Source: Bradyrhizobium sediminis (GTDB lineage Bacteria; Pseudomonadota; Alphaproteobacteria; Rhizobiales; Xanthobacteraceae). Taken from it: a stretch of DNA of 64,000 bases. The notes beneath the pieces are model-generated. The model was not told the origin of the DNA and did no database searches. It saw only the letters and a program-made list of their open reading frames with translations. The position numbers were made by a program, and so were the translations under genes. The stretch covers positions 2,912,001 to 2,976,000 of the forward strand of contig NZ_CP076135.1 in assembly GCF_018736105.1 (NCBI RefSeq). Direction: 5' to 3'. Shown here piece by piece: positions 17,697-26,400 of this stretch (position 1 is its first letter; every line of letters starts with the position of its first letter).

Positions 17697-19474
17697 GTGG
17701 AAGCCTCGGCAAGCTTGCGCAGCGTCTCGCCGTCGTGGCGGCGCGCGAATGTCAGGAAGGTTTCGTCAGGTGAGGCGCGATGCGCGAGATAGGCTTTCAA
17801 CAGCTTCTCGACCGTCTTCGGCGCATCCTCCGCCTTGAGGTCGTGATAGACCTCATGCCCGACATCCGCATTCGGACCGAACCCGCCGCCGGCGAACAGA
17901 TGATAGCCCTCGACGGTGTCGTCCTCCTCGCCCACCGGCACCTTGGCGGCGATCAGGCCGATGTCGCTGATGTAATGCTGCGCACAGGAATGGTGGCAGC
18001 CGGTGAGATGGATGTTGAGCGGGGTATCGAGTTCGACCCGCGGTTCGCACCAGTCGCCGATCGCAGCCGCGTGCCGCTTGGTGTCGGACGCCGCGAACTT
18101 GCAACCGGCGTTGCCGGTGCAGGCGATCAGTCCGGCGCGGATTTGCGAGGCCTCGACCGCCAACCCGATCTTCTTGATCGCGGCGACCGCGAGTTCGACG
18201 TTGTCGTCGCGCACGCCGGAGATCAAGAGGTTCTGCCAGACCGTGAGGCGGATATCGCCGTCGCCGAGATCCTGCGCGATTTTCGCAAGGCCCCGCATCT
18301 GCTCGCAGGTCACCTTGCCGAGCGGCAGGGCGACGCCGATCCAGTTCAGGCCGGCCTGCTTCTGTTTGTGCGTGCCGATATGGGCCATGCGGTCGAAAGC
18401 CGGGCGTGGCGCCAGCGCCTCCGGCGGCACCCGCGTGAAGGCGTAGCCGAGCCTTTCCTCGACCAGGTCAAGGAACTTCTCCATGCCGATGCTGTCGATA
18501 ACGTATTTCAACCGCGCCTTGAGCCGGTTGGTGCGGTCGCCGAGATCGATGAAGACGCGGACGATGGCGTCGGCGACCTTGGTCGCATCATCAGGCTTGA
18601 CGATGATGCCGGTCTCCTTGGCAAAATCCTTGTGGCCGGTGATGCCGCCGATCCCGAGCCGGAACCAGACCCCGGGCTCGGCGCCGAAACCATCCCTCAC
18701 CTCGGCCGCGGCGAACGCGATGTCGTTGGTGTCTTCGAGGACCGCGATCCTGCCGGCGCCGTCGAAGGCGACGTTGAATTTGCGCGGCAACCCGGTCAGC
18801 GAGCGGTCGTTGAGGATATGGTAGTGCCATTCGCGGGCATACTCGCGGGTGTCCAGTAATTCCTGCGGATCGATGCCGGCGGTCGGCGTGCCCGTGACGT
18901 TGCGGATGTTGTCGGCGCCGGAGCCGCGCGAGCACAGGCCGAGGTCCTGGATGCCCTCGATCAGGGCCACGGCATTCTTCGGCGGAATTTCCCGCACCTG
19001 CAGGTTGGCGCGGGTGGTGACATTACAGAACGGCCCGCACAGCGGTTCGATCAGGTCGGCCAAGCCTGAAAACTGCCAATGCTTGAGGATGCCGTTCGGG
19101 ATCCTCAAGCGGCACATGTAGGAATCCTGCGCCGGCGCGACATAGAACAGGCCGTAATAGCGCCAGCGGAAATTATCCGCCGTCGACGGCGGCGCGTTGG
19201 TGCGCGCCTGCTCCTTCAGCCGCGAATAGGCGTCGAACGGATGCTCCTCGCGCTTGAATTTCTCCGGGTCGGCCAGTTTCTTGCCGGACGCGATGACCTT
19301 GTCCTGCGCCTTGAAATGCGCGGCGTCGGGTCCGATCGGATGGCTCGTGGTCTTGCCGGCGGCCGCGGCGCCGAGGCCTCGCCCGACCCGGCTGATCTGC
19401 AGGCCCGTCGTGAACCCTTCGAGATAGCGCTTCTGCTCGTCGGTAAAGTCGAATGAGAGACTTTCGATTTTCAT
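17693..19474 (-). CDS. nirA: NirA-type sirohaem nitrite/sulfite reductase
   Basis: A 593-residue sirohaem and [4Fe-4S] enzyme for six-electron reduction of nitrite (or sulfite). Two ferredoxin-like half-domains are visible, with substrate/sirohaem-binding stretches such as TTRANLQVREIP and RNVTGTPTAGID. The cluster ligands are C452-x5-C458 (ACTGNAGC) and C493-x3-C497 (TGCHHSC). I used the ATG giving MKIESLSF; an in-frame ATG 39 bases upstream is less likely. Gene order nasT-nasS-nirA favours assimilatory nitrite reductase, but by sequence alone a CysI-type sulfite reductase cannot be excluded. The coupled downstream flavoprotein should deliver electrons. Confidence 0.8.
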   Translation of the reverse strand: MKIESLSFDFTDEQKRYLEGFTTGLQISRVGRGLGAAAAGKTTSHPIGPDAAHFKAQDKVIASGKKLADPEKFKREEHPFDAYSRLKEQARTNAPPSTADNFRWRYYGLFYVAPAQDSYMCRLRIPNGILKHWQFSGLADLIEPLCGPFCNVTTRANLQVREIPPKNAVALIEGIQDLGLCSRGSGADNIRNVTGTPTAGIDPQELLDTREYAREWHYHILNDRSLTGLPRKFNVAFDGAGRIAVLEDTNDIAFAAAEVRDGFGAEPGVWFRLGIGGITGHKDFAKETGIIVKPDDATKVADAIVRVFIDLGDRTNRLKARLKYVIDSIGMEKFLDLVEERLGYAFTRVPPEALAPRPAFDRMAHIGTHKQKQAGLNWIGVALPLGKVTCEQMRGLAKIAQDLGDGDIRLTVWQNLLISGVRDDNVELAVAAIKKIGLAVEASQIRAGLIACTGNAGCKFAASDTKRHAAAIGDWCEPRVELDTPLNIHLTGCHHSCAQHYISDIGLIAAKVPVGEEDDTVEGYHLFAGGGFGPNADVGHEVYHDLKAEDAPKTVEKLLKAYLAHRASPDETFLTFARRHDGETLRKLAEAST

Positions 19475-19524
19475 GGTGCGCGACGAAACTCCTGCGGCCA
19501 CGACTGGTGGCATTCAACGGAAAG

Positions 19525-19655
19525 GGAATACGACCCGCTCAAACCAAAGGAAGCGGTCCGCCCAGCTTCGTTGCAGCGGAAATCCATCTTGGACGTAGGC
19601 CAGCGGCATCTGCGACGGCCGGCCGCACTGCAACATTCAAGTTGCGTGCCACGCC
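19525..19655 (-). promoter_or_regulatory. Candidate structured leader and sigma54-like site upstream of nirA
   Basis: The 340-base nasS-nirA gap holds hairpins oriented with nirA. One pairs GCAC-GCAAC with GTTGC-(A)-GTGC around a six-base loop TTGAAT (19625-19649). Another pairs TCCGC with GCGGA (19557-19580) and can form an inner six-base loop AACGAA, with A at loop position 1 and G at 4, as in targets of ANTAR antiterminators such as NasT. CCGCT/AGCGG near 19530-19552 may form a third. TGGCACG-N4-TTGAA (19636-19651) resembles a sigma54 promoter except for A in place of the -12 C; it overlaps the first hairpin, so both readings cannot be right. No clear U-tract terminator is visible. Confidence 0.35.
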
Positions 19656-19814
19656 GATATCAATAAAAAGTTTATCTCTTTCAATTGGTTATGTTTTTGA
19701 GTGGGAACTCGATGGGCGGACGCCACCGCCAATTTCAAGCAAATTGCCTAGGAATTAGCCACTCTAGGTAGCTGCCCAACGATTGTCCAAGGGATTTCCG
19801 TCAGGGCTTCGGTG

Positions 19815-20978
19815 TCAGGCCTTCCAGTGTCCGATCTTGAAGGCCGCCAAATGGCCGGCAATGTCGTTGGCGTCGAACGCCGGGCCGGCGAACGCGCCGA
19901 TGGCGTCGGGAGCCCGGGCGGTCGCCTCCCGCCCCAGCGCTGCGTCATACAGATCGGGCCGGAACACCGCCATGGCGGTCTTGAGCGCCTCGGGGCTGAT
20001 CGTGGTCTGCCCCCACCGCACCATCTGGGCGTAGAGCCAGGCGGCCTGCACCGGGTCGGGCCGCGCCGCGCCTTCCCGTCCCACCAGCAGATAGCGGCTG
20101 CTTTCGCGCATGGTTCCATCGGGTGAAATCTTGAGGCGGCCATCCAGCGTCCGCCGGATCACCTCGGCATCGATCCCGATCCGCTCCGGCGCGCCGAGGA
20201 TTCGCGCCGCCTCGGCGCGGTTCTGCGGCTGCTCGATGAAGTCGGCGGCGCGATCATGCGCCCGCACCAGCGCGGCCAGTACTTGCGGATTCTTCTCCGA
20301 CCAGTCCTGTCTGACGGCCAGCACCTTCTCCACCGCATGCACCAGAATGTCGGCGACGAAATGCAGGATATGGCCGACGCCGAGGTCGACGGCGACCGAG
20401 TTCCAGGGCGCGCCGACGCAGAAGGCGTCGACATGGCCGTTGGCGAGACTGTCCACCATATAGGGCGGCGGCAGCACCACGAGGCGAACGTCCTCATCCG
20501 GATCGACGCCGCCGGCCGCCATCCAGAACCGCAGCTGATAATTGTGGGTCGAGAACGGAAAGGTCATGCCGAAGGTCAGCGGCTCGGCGCCGCTCCTGCG
20601 CCGCGCCGCCACCACGCGGGACAGCGCCAGCGCCGTCGCCATCGGATCGAACGGATCGCCTTCGATCTCGCCCATGATCGCCGTATGCAGCGCCGGCGAT
20701 ACCGTGATCGCGTTGCCGTTGATGCCGAGATTGAAGGGCGCCACGATCGGCACCTTGACGTGCCCGAGCCCGAGGCTGGAGGCGATCGCGACCGGCGCCA
20801 GCAGATGTGCTGCATCGAATATGCCGATGTTGAGCTTGTCGCGAACGTTCGACCACGACACCTCGCGGACCAGCGTCACATCGAGTCCCTCCGCGGCGGC
20901 GAAACCCTTGTCGACGGCGACGATCAGGGCCGCGGCGTCGGCCAGCGGGATGAAGCCTATGCGCAGCGGTGTGGTCAT
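19815..20978 (-). CDS. nasS: NasS-type nitrate/nitrite sensor (NrtA-like)
   Basis: A 387-residue NrtA/CmpA-family binding protein. It starts [24 protein letters not shown] with no signal peptide, so it is cytoplasmic: a sensor rather than a transporter receptor. Family stretches include HLLAPVAIASSLGLG, LGINGNAITVS, GMTFPFSTHNYQLRFWMAAGG, DAFCVGAPWNSVAV and YLLVGREG. In the known NasS-NasT pair, NasS holds the antiterminator NasT inactive and releases it when nitrate or nitrite binds. The start overlaps the nasT stop (ATGA), giving stoichiometric expression. Confidence 0.87.
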   Translation of the reverse strand: MTTPLRIGFIPLADAAALIVAVDKGFAAAEGLDVTLVREVSWSNVRDKLNIGIFDAAHLLAPVAIASSLGLGHVKVPIVAPFNLGINGNAITVSPALHTAIMGEIEGDPFDPMATALALSRVVAARRRSGAEPLTFGMTFPFSTHNYQLRFWMAAGGVDPDEDVRLVVLPPPYMVDSLANGHVDAFCVGAPWNSVAVDLGVGHILHFVADILVHAVEKVLAVRQDWSEKNPQVLAALVRAHDRAADFIEQPQNRAEAARILGAPERIGIDAEVIRRTLDGRLKISPDGTMRESSRYLLVGREGAARPDPVQAAWLYAQMVRWGQTTISPEALKTAMAVFRPDLYDAALGREATARAPDAIGAFAGPAFDANDIAGHLAAFKIGHWKA

Positions 20979-21565
20979 TTCAGCATCTCCGAAGCGGTCA
21001 GGATCGACTGCGCGATCTCGCCGATTTTCTTTTTCTCGCGCATCGCGGTGGAGCGCAGCAGGACGTAGGCCTCGTCTTCGGTGAGCCCCTTCAGCTTCAT
21101 CAGGATGCCCTTGGCGCGATCGATCACCTTGCGGTCCTCGAGTGCGGATTTGGCGCGATCGAGTTCGCCCTGCAGCTTGGAAAAGGCGTTGAAGCGGGAG
21201 ATGCAGAGATCGAGGATCGGCTTGATGCGCTCCTTCTTCAGCCCATCGACAATATAGGCGGAGACGCCGGCATCGACGGACGCCTGGATCGAGGCGGCAT
21301 CGCTCTGGTCGACGAACATCGCGATCGGCCGGCGCACGGCCCGGCTGACCTGGAACATCTGTTCCAGAACGTCGCGGCTGGGGTTTTCGAGGTCGATCAG
21401 GATGACGTCGGGATCGAGCGAATAGATCCGGGCCAGCAGATTGTGCATCTCGCTGATGTGAGTGACGCCGATAAAGCCCGCTTCCCGCAGCCCCTCCTCG
21501 AGGATGGCCGCGCGGATCGGGCTTTCGTCGACAATGACGATCTTAGGAGACGACTCGGCGCCCAT
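20975..21565 (-). CDS. nasT: NasT-type ANTAR antiterminator
   Basis: 196 residues. An N-terminal response-receiver-like domain ([18 protein letters not shown], with [10 protein letters not shown] at the usual phosphorylation strand) is followed by a coiled linker and a C-terminal ANTAR RNA-binding domain ([31 protein letters not shown]...). ANTAR proteins bind paired hexaloop hairpins in nascent RNA and prevent termination. It is the first gene of nasT-nasS-nirA-reductase, and its obvious target would be the leader upstream of nirA. It is divergent from rimO, with about 110 bases between the starts. Confidence 0.88.
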   Translation of the reverse strand: MGAESSPKIVIVDESPIRAAILEEGLREAGFIGVTHISEMHNLLARIYSLDPDVILIDLENPSRDVLEQMFQVSRAVRRPIAMFVDQSDAASIQASVDAGVSAYIVDGLKKERIKPILDLCISRFNAFSKLQGELDRAKSALEDRKVIDRAKGILMKLKGLTEDEAYVLLRSTAMREKKKIGEIAQSILTASEMLK

Positions 21566-21677
21566 CGGTCACTCGCATTCCGGCAAAACACCTCTTACCA
21601 CGCTCCAGCCTGCCTCAAAGTCTTGTAATTGTGGACAATTGGGACTAGCTCCTGCCCATCAATCAGGCAAATCAAAC

Positions 21678-23003
21678 ATGCAACAGGCCGCCGCGCCCAA
21701 AGTCAGCTTTGTTTCCTTGGGTTGCCCCAAGGCGCTGGTGGATTCCGAGCGGATCATCACCCGGCTGCGCGCCGAGGGCTATGAGCTGGCGCGCAAGCAT
21801 GACGGCGCCGATCTCGTGATCGTCAACACCTGCGGCTTTCTCGACAGCGCCAAGCAGGAATCGCTGGGCGCCATCGGCGAAGCCATGGCCGAGAACGGCA
21901 AGGTGATCGTCACCGGCTGCATGGGCGCGGAACCCGAGCAGATCGAGGCCGCCTATCCCGGCGTGCTGTCGATATCGGGGCCTCAGCAATATGAGAGCGT
22001 GCTCGCCGCCGTGCACCGCGCGCTGCCGCCGGTGCACAATCCCCACCTCGACCTGGTGCCGCCGCAGGGCATCAAGCTGACGCCGCGGCACTACGCCTAT
22101 CTGAAGATTTCCGAAGGCTGCAACAACCGCTGCAGCTTCTGCATCATCCCGAAGTTGCGTGGCGACCTGGTGTCGCGGCCGGCAGGTGACGTGCTGCGCG
22201 AGGCGGAAAAGCTGGTTAGCGCCGGCGTCAAGGAGTTGCTGGTTATTTCGCAGGATACCTCGGCCTACGGCGTCGACATGAAGTATGCCGCCAGTCCGTG
22301 GAAAGACCGCGAGGTCCGCGCCAAATTCTTCGACCTCGCGAAAGAGCTCGGCGAGCTCGACGCCTGGGTCCGGCTGCAATATGTCTACCCCTACCCGCAT
22401 GTCGACGAGGTCATCGGCCTGATGACCGAAGGCAAGGTGCTGCCCTATCTCGACATTCCCTTCCAGCACGCGAGCCCGGAAATCCTCAAAGCGATGAAGC
22501 GCCCGGCGGCGCACGACAAGACGCTGGCGCGGATCAAGAACTGGCGCGAGCAGTGCCCCGATCTCACCTTGCGCTCGACCTTCATCGTGGGTTTTCCCGG
22601 CGAGACCGATTCCGATTTCGCCTATCTGCTCAACTGGCTGGAGGAAGCCGAGATCGATCGCGCCGGCTGCTTCAAATATGAGCCGGTCGCCGGCGCCTCG
22701 TCGAACGCGCTTGCCAATGCCGTGCCCGAAGAGATCAAGCAGGAACGCTGGAACGCGCTGATGGCGCGGCAGCAGAAGATCTCCGCACGCCGTTTGAAGC
22801 GCAAGGTCGGCACGCGGCAGCAGGTCATCATCGACGAGGTCGGTCCGACAGTGGCCAAAGGCCGTTCCAAAGCCGACGCCCCGCAGATCGACGGCGCGGT
22901 CTATTTGTCGAGCCGTCGCCCGCTGAAGGTCGGCGAAATCGTCACCGCGAAGATCGAACGCTCGGACGAATACGATCTCCACGGCAGCGTCGCGGGGTTC
23001 TGA
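21678..23003 (+). CDS. rimO: Ribosomal protein S12 methylthiotransferase RimO
   Basis: A 441-residue radical-SAM methylthiotransferase that modifies an aspartate of ribosomal protein S12. The N-terminal UPF0004 domain has conserved cysteines in [27 protein letters not shown] and VTGCMGAEP. The radical-SAM CxxxCxxC is CNNRCSFC (about residue 150). PRGxxxSRP-like [18 protein letters not shown] and a C-terminal TRAM domain follow. The start at [15 protein letters not shown] fits the family; the open frame continues upstream into nasT and is not used. It modifies its substrate in the cytoplasm. Confidence 0.93.
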   Translation: MQQAAAPKVSFVSLGCPKALVDSERIITRLRAEGYELARKHDGADLVIVNTCGFLDSAKQESLGAIGEAMAENGKVIVTGCMGAEPEQIEAAYPGVLSISGPQQYESVLAAVHRALPPVHNPHLDLVPPQGIKLTPRHYAYLKISEGCNNRCSFCIIPKLRGDLVSRPAGDVLREAEKLVSAGVKELLVISQDTSAYGVDMKYAASPWKDREVRAKFFDLAKELGELDAWVRLQYVYPYPHVDEVIGLMTEGKVLPYLDIPFQHASPEILKAMKRPAAHDKTLARIKNWREQCPDLTLRSTFIVGFPGETDSDFAYLLNWLEEAEIDRAGCFKYEPVAGASSNALANAVPEEIKQERWNALMARQQKISARRLKRKVGTRQQVIIDEVGPTVAKGRSKADAPQIDGAVYLSSRRPLKVGEIVTAKIERSDEYDLHGSVAGF

Positions 23004-23064
23004 CGCACTTGCTGCGCACGGCCCGGCGCGGGACGGTCTCAAGTGGATCGATCTGGTAACCTAG

Positions 23065-23793
23065 ATGTCTGATGACAAGGATCCGATTTCCAGAGTTGAA
23101 GAAGCTTTCGGGGAAGCTGGCCTGATAGGCTGGCAGTTTGCAGCCGACGGTGATTGGGATGGAGCGGAGCGTATTTTCTTTGAGCATTCACCGGATCGGG
23201 CTGCAGTACGGATCCAGCGCTGGCTCGACCAACAGGCGACCAACAATATTGCTTTCGAGGCCCTGTTTGAATTCGCCAGCAGTGAGCGGTTTTTCTTTGG
23301 CGTTCGCATTACTCATTTACAGCCAGAAGCAAAATCAAAGGCCATTCAGGCCCTTTTGACCGGTTGTCCAAAAGGAAGCCCTCTTCGCCACGTTGTTCAG
23401 CAAGCACGCGACGTCCTTGGCGAACGGCAGCTTGTCCGCGATACACCTGATTATCTTGAACTAGGCGTGTTTGATGTTTGGAACAAAGTTAAGCCACTTG
23501 TCGTCTGGAAGAAAAACGAGAAGTTGGGAGAAGCCACGGCGATCCTTTTGCCTAATGAGATAAGAAACAAGACGCAGAAGCCGGACGCCGGATTTTCTCC
23601 CCTTCACGAGCCGCAGGCTCAACCGCTGATGCTCGAGGCGTGTTGGAAAGAGGGTGACGAAAGCCGTTGCGGGTTTTCTTGTTGGGTTGGCTTGCCTGTG
23701 GGTGATCTTGATGGAACTTCGAAAACGCATACACTTTCCAACAATCGATACCTTTCGGCGTCGGCTACGTTCATCGGAAGCAACCCTCCTTGA
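23065..23793 (+). CDS. Orphan hypothetical protein, AT-richer than its neighbours
   Basis: 242 residues without signal peptide or membrane segment. It opens with an acidic helical part (VEEAFGEAGLIGWQFAADGDWDGAERIFFEH), followed by aromatic-rich mixed alpha/beta sequence. Its wobble positions are visibly less GC-rich than those of rimO and the argD-type gene on either side, suggesting later acquisition. I recognise no family, and no adjacent gene hints at a role. The open frame, start ATG and length argue that it is a gene. Confidence 0.55.
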   Translation: MSDDKDPISRVEEAFGEAGLIGWQFAADGDWDGAERIFFEHSPDRAAVRIQRWLDQQATNNIAFEALFEFASSERFFFGVRITHLQPEAKSKAIQALLTGCPKGSPLRHVVQQARDVLGERQLVRDTPDYLELGVFDVWNKVKPLVVWKKNEKLGEATAILLPNEIRNKTQKPDAGFSPLHEPQAQPLMLEACWKEGDESRCGFSCWVGLPVGDLDGTSKTHTLSNNRYLSASATFIGSNPP

Positions 23794-23848
23794 TATTTGA
23801 ACTGGGCACCCTCGCCCCATCGTCAGGTTGTTGACTTGGCTAAGGCTC

Positions 23849-23878
23849 TTGACAGCCCGCGCCCTTCGGCTGTATGGC
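23849..23878 (+). promoter_or_regulatory. Candidate promoter for the arginine-rich leader
   Basis: TTGACA at 23849-23854 and TATGGC at 23873-23878 are separated by 18 bases. The -35 box is consensus; the -10 is weak. A start point about seven bases past the -10 would fall at or next to the ATG of the leader peptide, giving a leaderless message, as is known for the trpL leader of Sinorhizobium. Confidence 0.4.
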
Positions 23879-23884
23879 GGCGTC

Positions 23885-23974
23885 ATGATGTTGAACCGGA
23901 CCATCCGCCGCGCAGCTTTCCGTCGTCGCTCTGTCGACGATGATGGGTCGCGCCGTGTCCGACGACAACGCTGA
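23885..23974 (+). CDS. Candidate arginine-rich leader peptide (29 residues)
   Basis: An ATG-initiated frame of 29 codons ending in TGA has 11 arginine codons, in three groups: positions 5, 8 and 9; 13-15; and 23, 24, 26, 27 and 29. The peptide opens MMLNRTIRRAAFRRRS. It lies just upstream of a strong terminator, which in turn precedes an acetylornithine-aminotransferase-type gene. This is the classical layout of an attenuator in which slow translation of Arg codons would favour read-through. The segment encoding R13-R15 can pair with two alternative downstream segments (23923-23928 with 23935-23940, or 23922-23928 with 23960-23966). No Shine-Dalgarno is evident, consistent with leaderless translation. 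Confidence 0.5.
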   Translation: MMLNRTIRRAAFRRRSVDDDGSRRVRRQR

Positions 23975-23999
23975 ACAGATAGATCAGCAACGTTTTCGA

Positions 24000-24036
24000 G
24001 AAGGCCGCACCCTGAAAAGTGCGGCCTTCTTGCGTT
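24000..24036 (+). terminator. Terminator hairpin of the putative arginine attenuator
   Basis: GAAGGCCGCAC pairs perfectly with GTGCGGCCTTC across an eight-base loop, followed by TTGCGTTT. It lies between the arginine-rich leader frame and the argD-type gene. A smaller hairpin, GCTGA/TCAGC (23971-23975 with 23984-23988 approximately), sits just before it. With no other transcript obviously ending here except that of the orphan gene about 200 bases upstream, a regulatory role for argD is plausible. Confidence 0.75.
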
Positions 24037-24076
24037 TCGGCCCGCTTCCTCAACCTCAACCCGCAAGGAATTCGAC

Positions 24077-25273
24077 ATGAACATCGCCACCCATCCGTTT
24101 GATGCGCTGATGGAAATCACCGCGCGGCCGCCGACCGTTTTCGTCCGCGGCGAAGGCTCCTATCTGTGGGACGACAGCGGCAAGCGCTATCTCGACTTCA
24201 TCCAGGGCTGGGCGGTCAATTGTCTCGGCCACTCGCCGCCTAAGGTCGCCGAAGCGCTGGCCGCGCAGGCCAAACTGCTGCTGACGCCGAGCCCGGCATT
24301 CTACAACGGCCCCAGCCTCCAGCTCGCCAAGGCGCTCACCGAGCACAGCTGCTTCGATCAGGTGTTCTTCGCCAATTCGGGCGCGGAAGCCAACGAGGGC
24401 GCGATCAAGCTCGCCCGCAAGTACGGCGCCCTGCACAGAGGCGGCGCTTACGAGATCATCACCTTCGAAGGCGGTTTTCACGGCCGCACGCTCGCGACCA
24501 TGTCGGCATCCGGCAAGAAGGCGTTCGAGCCGCTGTTCGAGCCGAAGGTCTCCGGCTTCCCGAAGGCGAAGCTGAACGACCTCGACTCGGTGAAGCGGCT
24601 GATCTCGGACAAGACCGTCGGCGTGATGCTGGAGCCGATCCAGGGCGAAGCCGGCGTCTGGCCGGCGACCGATCAATTCCTCCGGGAGTTGCGGGCGCTG
24701 ACCAAGGAGCACGGCCTGCTGCTGATATCAGACGAAATCCAGACCGGCATGGGCCGCACCGGCAAGCTGTTTCACTATGAGCATGCCGGCATCACACCCG
24801 ACATCATGACGCTGGGCAAAGGTATCGGCGGCGGCGTGCCGCTGGCGGCCTTGCTGGCGACCGACAAAGCTTCCTGTTTCGAGCATGGCGACCAGGGCGG
24901 CACGTTCAACGGCAATCCCTTGATGTGCGCGGCTGGGCTCGCCGTTCTGGCCGAGGTCAGCAAACCGGACTTCCTGAAATCGGCCGCCGATGCCGGATTG
25001 TTTCTGGAGAGCGAGTTGCAGCGGATCTCCGCCCGGCACGGCCTCGGCGAGGTCCGCGGCCGCGGACTGTTGCTGGCGCTCGACCTGAAGCACCCGATCG
25101 GCGCCTCCATTGTTGCGGAAGCGCGGGCTGACAGCGTGCTGCTGAACTCGCCGCAGCCCGACGCGCTGCGTTTCATGCCGGCGCTCAATGTCACGCGCGA
25201 GGAGATCGCCCTGATGATCGATTGTCTGGACGAGATCCTGACCAGAATGGGCGCGGCGCGGCGGGTGGCGTAG
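24077..25273 (+). CDS. argD: Acetylornithine aminotransferase-type enzyme
   Basis: A 398-residue class III, PLP-dependent aminotransferase. Visible are the substrate/cofactor stretches [39 protein letters not shown], and the Schiff-base lysine in [17 protein letters not shown], then [14 protein letters not shown]. Length and motifs match ArgD, which transfers an amino group from glutamate to N-acetylglutamate semialdehyde in arginine synthesis. Close relatives use ornithine, 4-aminobutyrate or succinylornithine, so the symbol is moderately sure. The upstream arginine-rich leader and terminator support an arginine-pathway role. No argF follows. Confidence 0.8.
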   Translation: MNIATHPFDALMEITARPPTVFVRGEGSYLWDDSGKRYLDFIQGWAVNCLGHSPPKVAEALAAQAKLLLTPSPAFYNGPSLQLAKALTEHSCFDQVFFANSGAEANEGAIKLARKYGALHRGGAYEIITFEGGFHGRTLATMSASGKKAFEPLFEPKVSGFPKAKLNDLDSVKRLISDKTVGVMLEPIQGEAGVWPATDQFLRELRALTKEHGLLLISDEIQTGMGRTGKLFHYEHAGITPDIMTLGKGIGGGVPLAALLATDKASCFEHGDQGGTFNGNPLMCAAGLAVLAEVSKPDFLKSAADAGLFLESELQRISARHGLGEVRGRGLLLALDLKHPIGASIVAEARADSVLLNSPQPDALRFMPALNVTREEIALMIDCLDEILTRMGAARRVA

Positions 25274-25287
25274 TTCGAAGTCTCGCG

Positions 25288-25326
25288 TCATTCCGGGTCT
25301 GGTGCTAGCGCACCAGCCCGGAATGA
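25288..25326. repeat. Palindromic intergenic element, likely bidirectional terminator
   Basis: TCATTCCGGG pairs with CCCGGAATGA, and inside it GGTGC pairs with GCACC around TAGC. The element fills the gap between the convergent argD-type and quinone-reductase genes. I recognise TCATTCCGGG palindromes as a frequent REP-like intergenic element of Bradyrhizobium and Rhodopseudomonas. It probably ends both transcripts. Confidence 0.65.
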
Positions 25327-25336
25327 CAGTGCCCTT

Positions 25337-26311
25337 CTACGGCTTCAGGATCGACGCGCCGGTCGTGGCCCGGCTCTCCAGGTCGATATGTGCTTTCGCC
25401 GCATCCTTCAGCGCATAGGCGTGGTTGATCGGCACGTGCAGCTTGCCGTTGATAACGGCCGAGAACAATGTGTCGGCGCCTTCCAGCAGGTCCGAGCGCT
25501 TGGCGATGTAGTCGTTGAGCTTCGGCCGGGTCGCAAACAGCGAGCCGTGATTGTTGAGTTCGGCAATCGCGAATGGCGGCACCGGGCCCGACGCATTGCC
25601 GAAGCTCACGAACAGGCCGCGCGGCTTGAGGCAGGACAGCGAACCCGGAAAGGTGGTCTTGCCGACCCCGTCGTACACGACGTCGCAAAGCTCGTTGCGG
25701 CTGATCTGCTTCACCCGCGCGACGAAATCCTCTTCATTGTAGAGGATGACATGATCGCAGCCATTGGCGAGGGCAAGATCGGCCTTGGCCCTGGAGCCGA
25801 CAGTGCCGATGACATGCGCGCCCATCGCCCTCGCCCATTGGCACGCGAGCAGGCCGATGCCGCCGGCAGCGGCGTGGATCAGCACCCGATGGTGCGGCTC
25901 GACCTGGAATGTCTTGTGCAGCAGATACCAGACCGTCAGACCCTTGAGCATCAGGACGGCGCCCTGCTCGTAGGTGATATGGTCGGGCAGCTTGACCAGC
26001 TTGTCCCAGGGGATGTTGCGCTCGGTGGCGTAACCGCCGAGATTGAAATAATAGGCGACGCGATCGCCGGGATGGAAATTGGTCACGCCGGACCCAACTG
26101 CCAGAACCTCGCCGGCGGCTTCATTGCCGGCGATGAATGGCAGCCCCGGCGCCTTGTAGAGGCCGGTGCGGTAATACACGTCGATGAAGTTCAGACCCAC
26201 GGCATGCTGGCGGATGCGGACTTCGCCGGGTCCCGGCGCAGCCACGTCCACGGCTTCGTAGACTAGGGCTTCCGGGCCCCCTACCTTGTGCACGCGCACG
26301 GCCATGGTCAT
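25337..26311 (-). CDS. qor: Quinone oxidoreductase (zeta-crystallin-like)
   Basis: A 324-residue zinc-independent medium-chain dehydrogenase/reductase. It has GPGEVRIRQHAVGLNFIDVYYRTGLY near the N-terminus, the GNEAAGEV region, and the NADPH-binding HAAAGGIGLLACQWARAMG. These match the NADPH:quinone reductase QorA, which reduces quinones in the cytoplasm. The start was set at the ATG giving MTMAVRV because GGAG lies eight bases upstream; an ATG 27 bases further up is in frame. The gene stands alone on the minus strand. Confidence 0.85.
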   Translation of the reverse strand: MTMAVRVHKVGGPEALVYEAVDVAAPGPGEVRIRQHAVGLNFIDVYYRTGLYKAPGLPFIAGNEAAGEVLAVGSGVTNFHPGDRVAYYFNLGGYATERNIPWDKLVKLPDHITYEQGAVLMLKGLTVWYLLHKTFQVEPHHRVLIHAAAGGIGLLACQWARAMGAHVIGTVGSRAKADLALANGCDHVILYNEEDFVARVKQISRNELCDVVYDGVGKTTFPGSLSCLKPRGLFVSFGNASGPVPPFAIAELNNHGSLFATRPKLNDYIAKRSDLLEGADTLFSAVINGKLHVPINHAYALKDAAKAHIDLESRATTGASILKP

Positions 26312-26400
26312 CTCAGGCTCTCCTTCATTTCTTAGCACTCAAGCGATAGCCATCGAGGCCGCGTTGTCAACTCGAGGCGAGAGGGAGCATCGCCGACGGG

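Noticed and set aside
25289..25326. Palindrome after the argD-type gene as part of the arginine regulation
   Set aside because: It is downstream of the gene and matches a widespread intergenic element type, so simple termination is the better reading.
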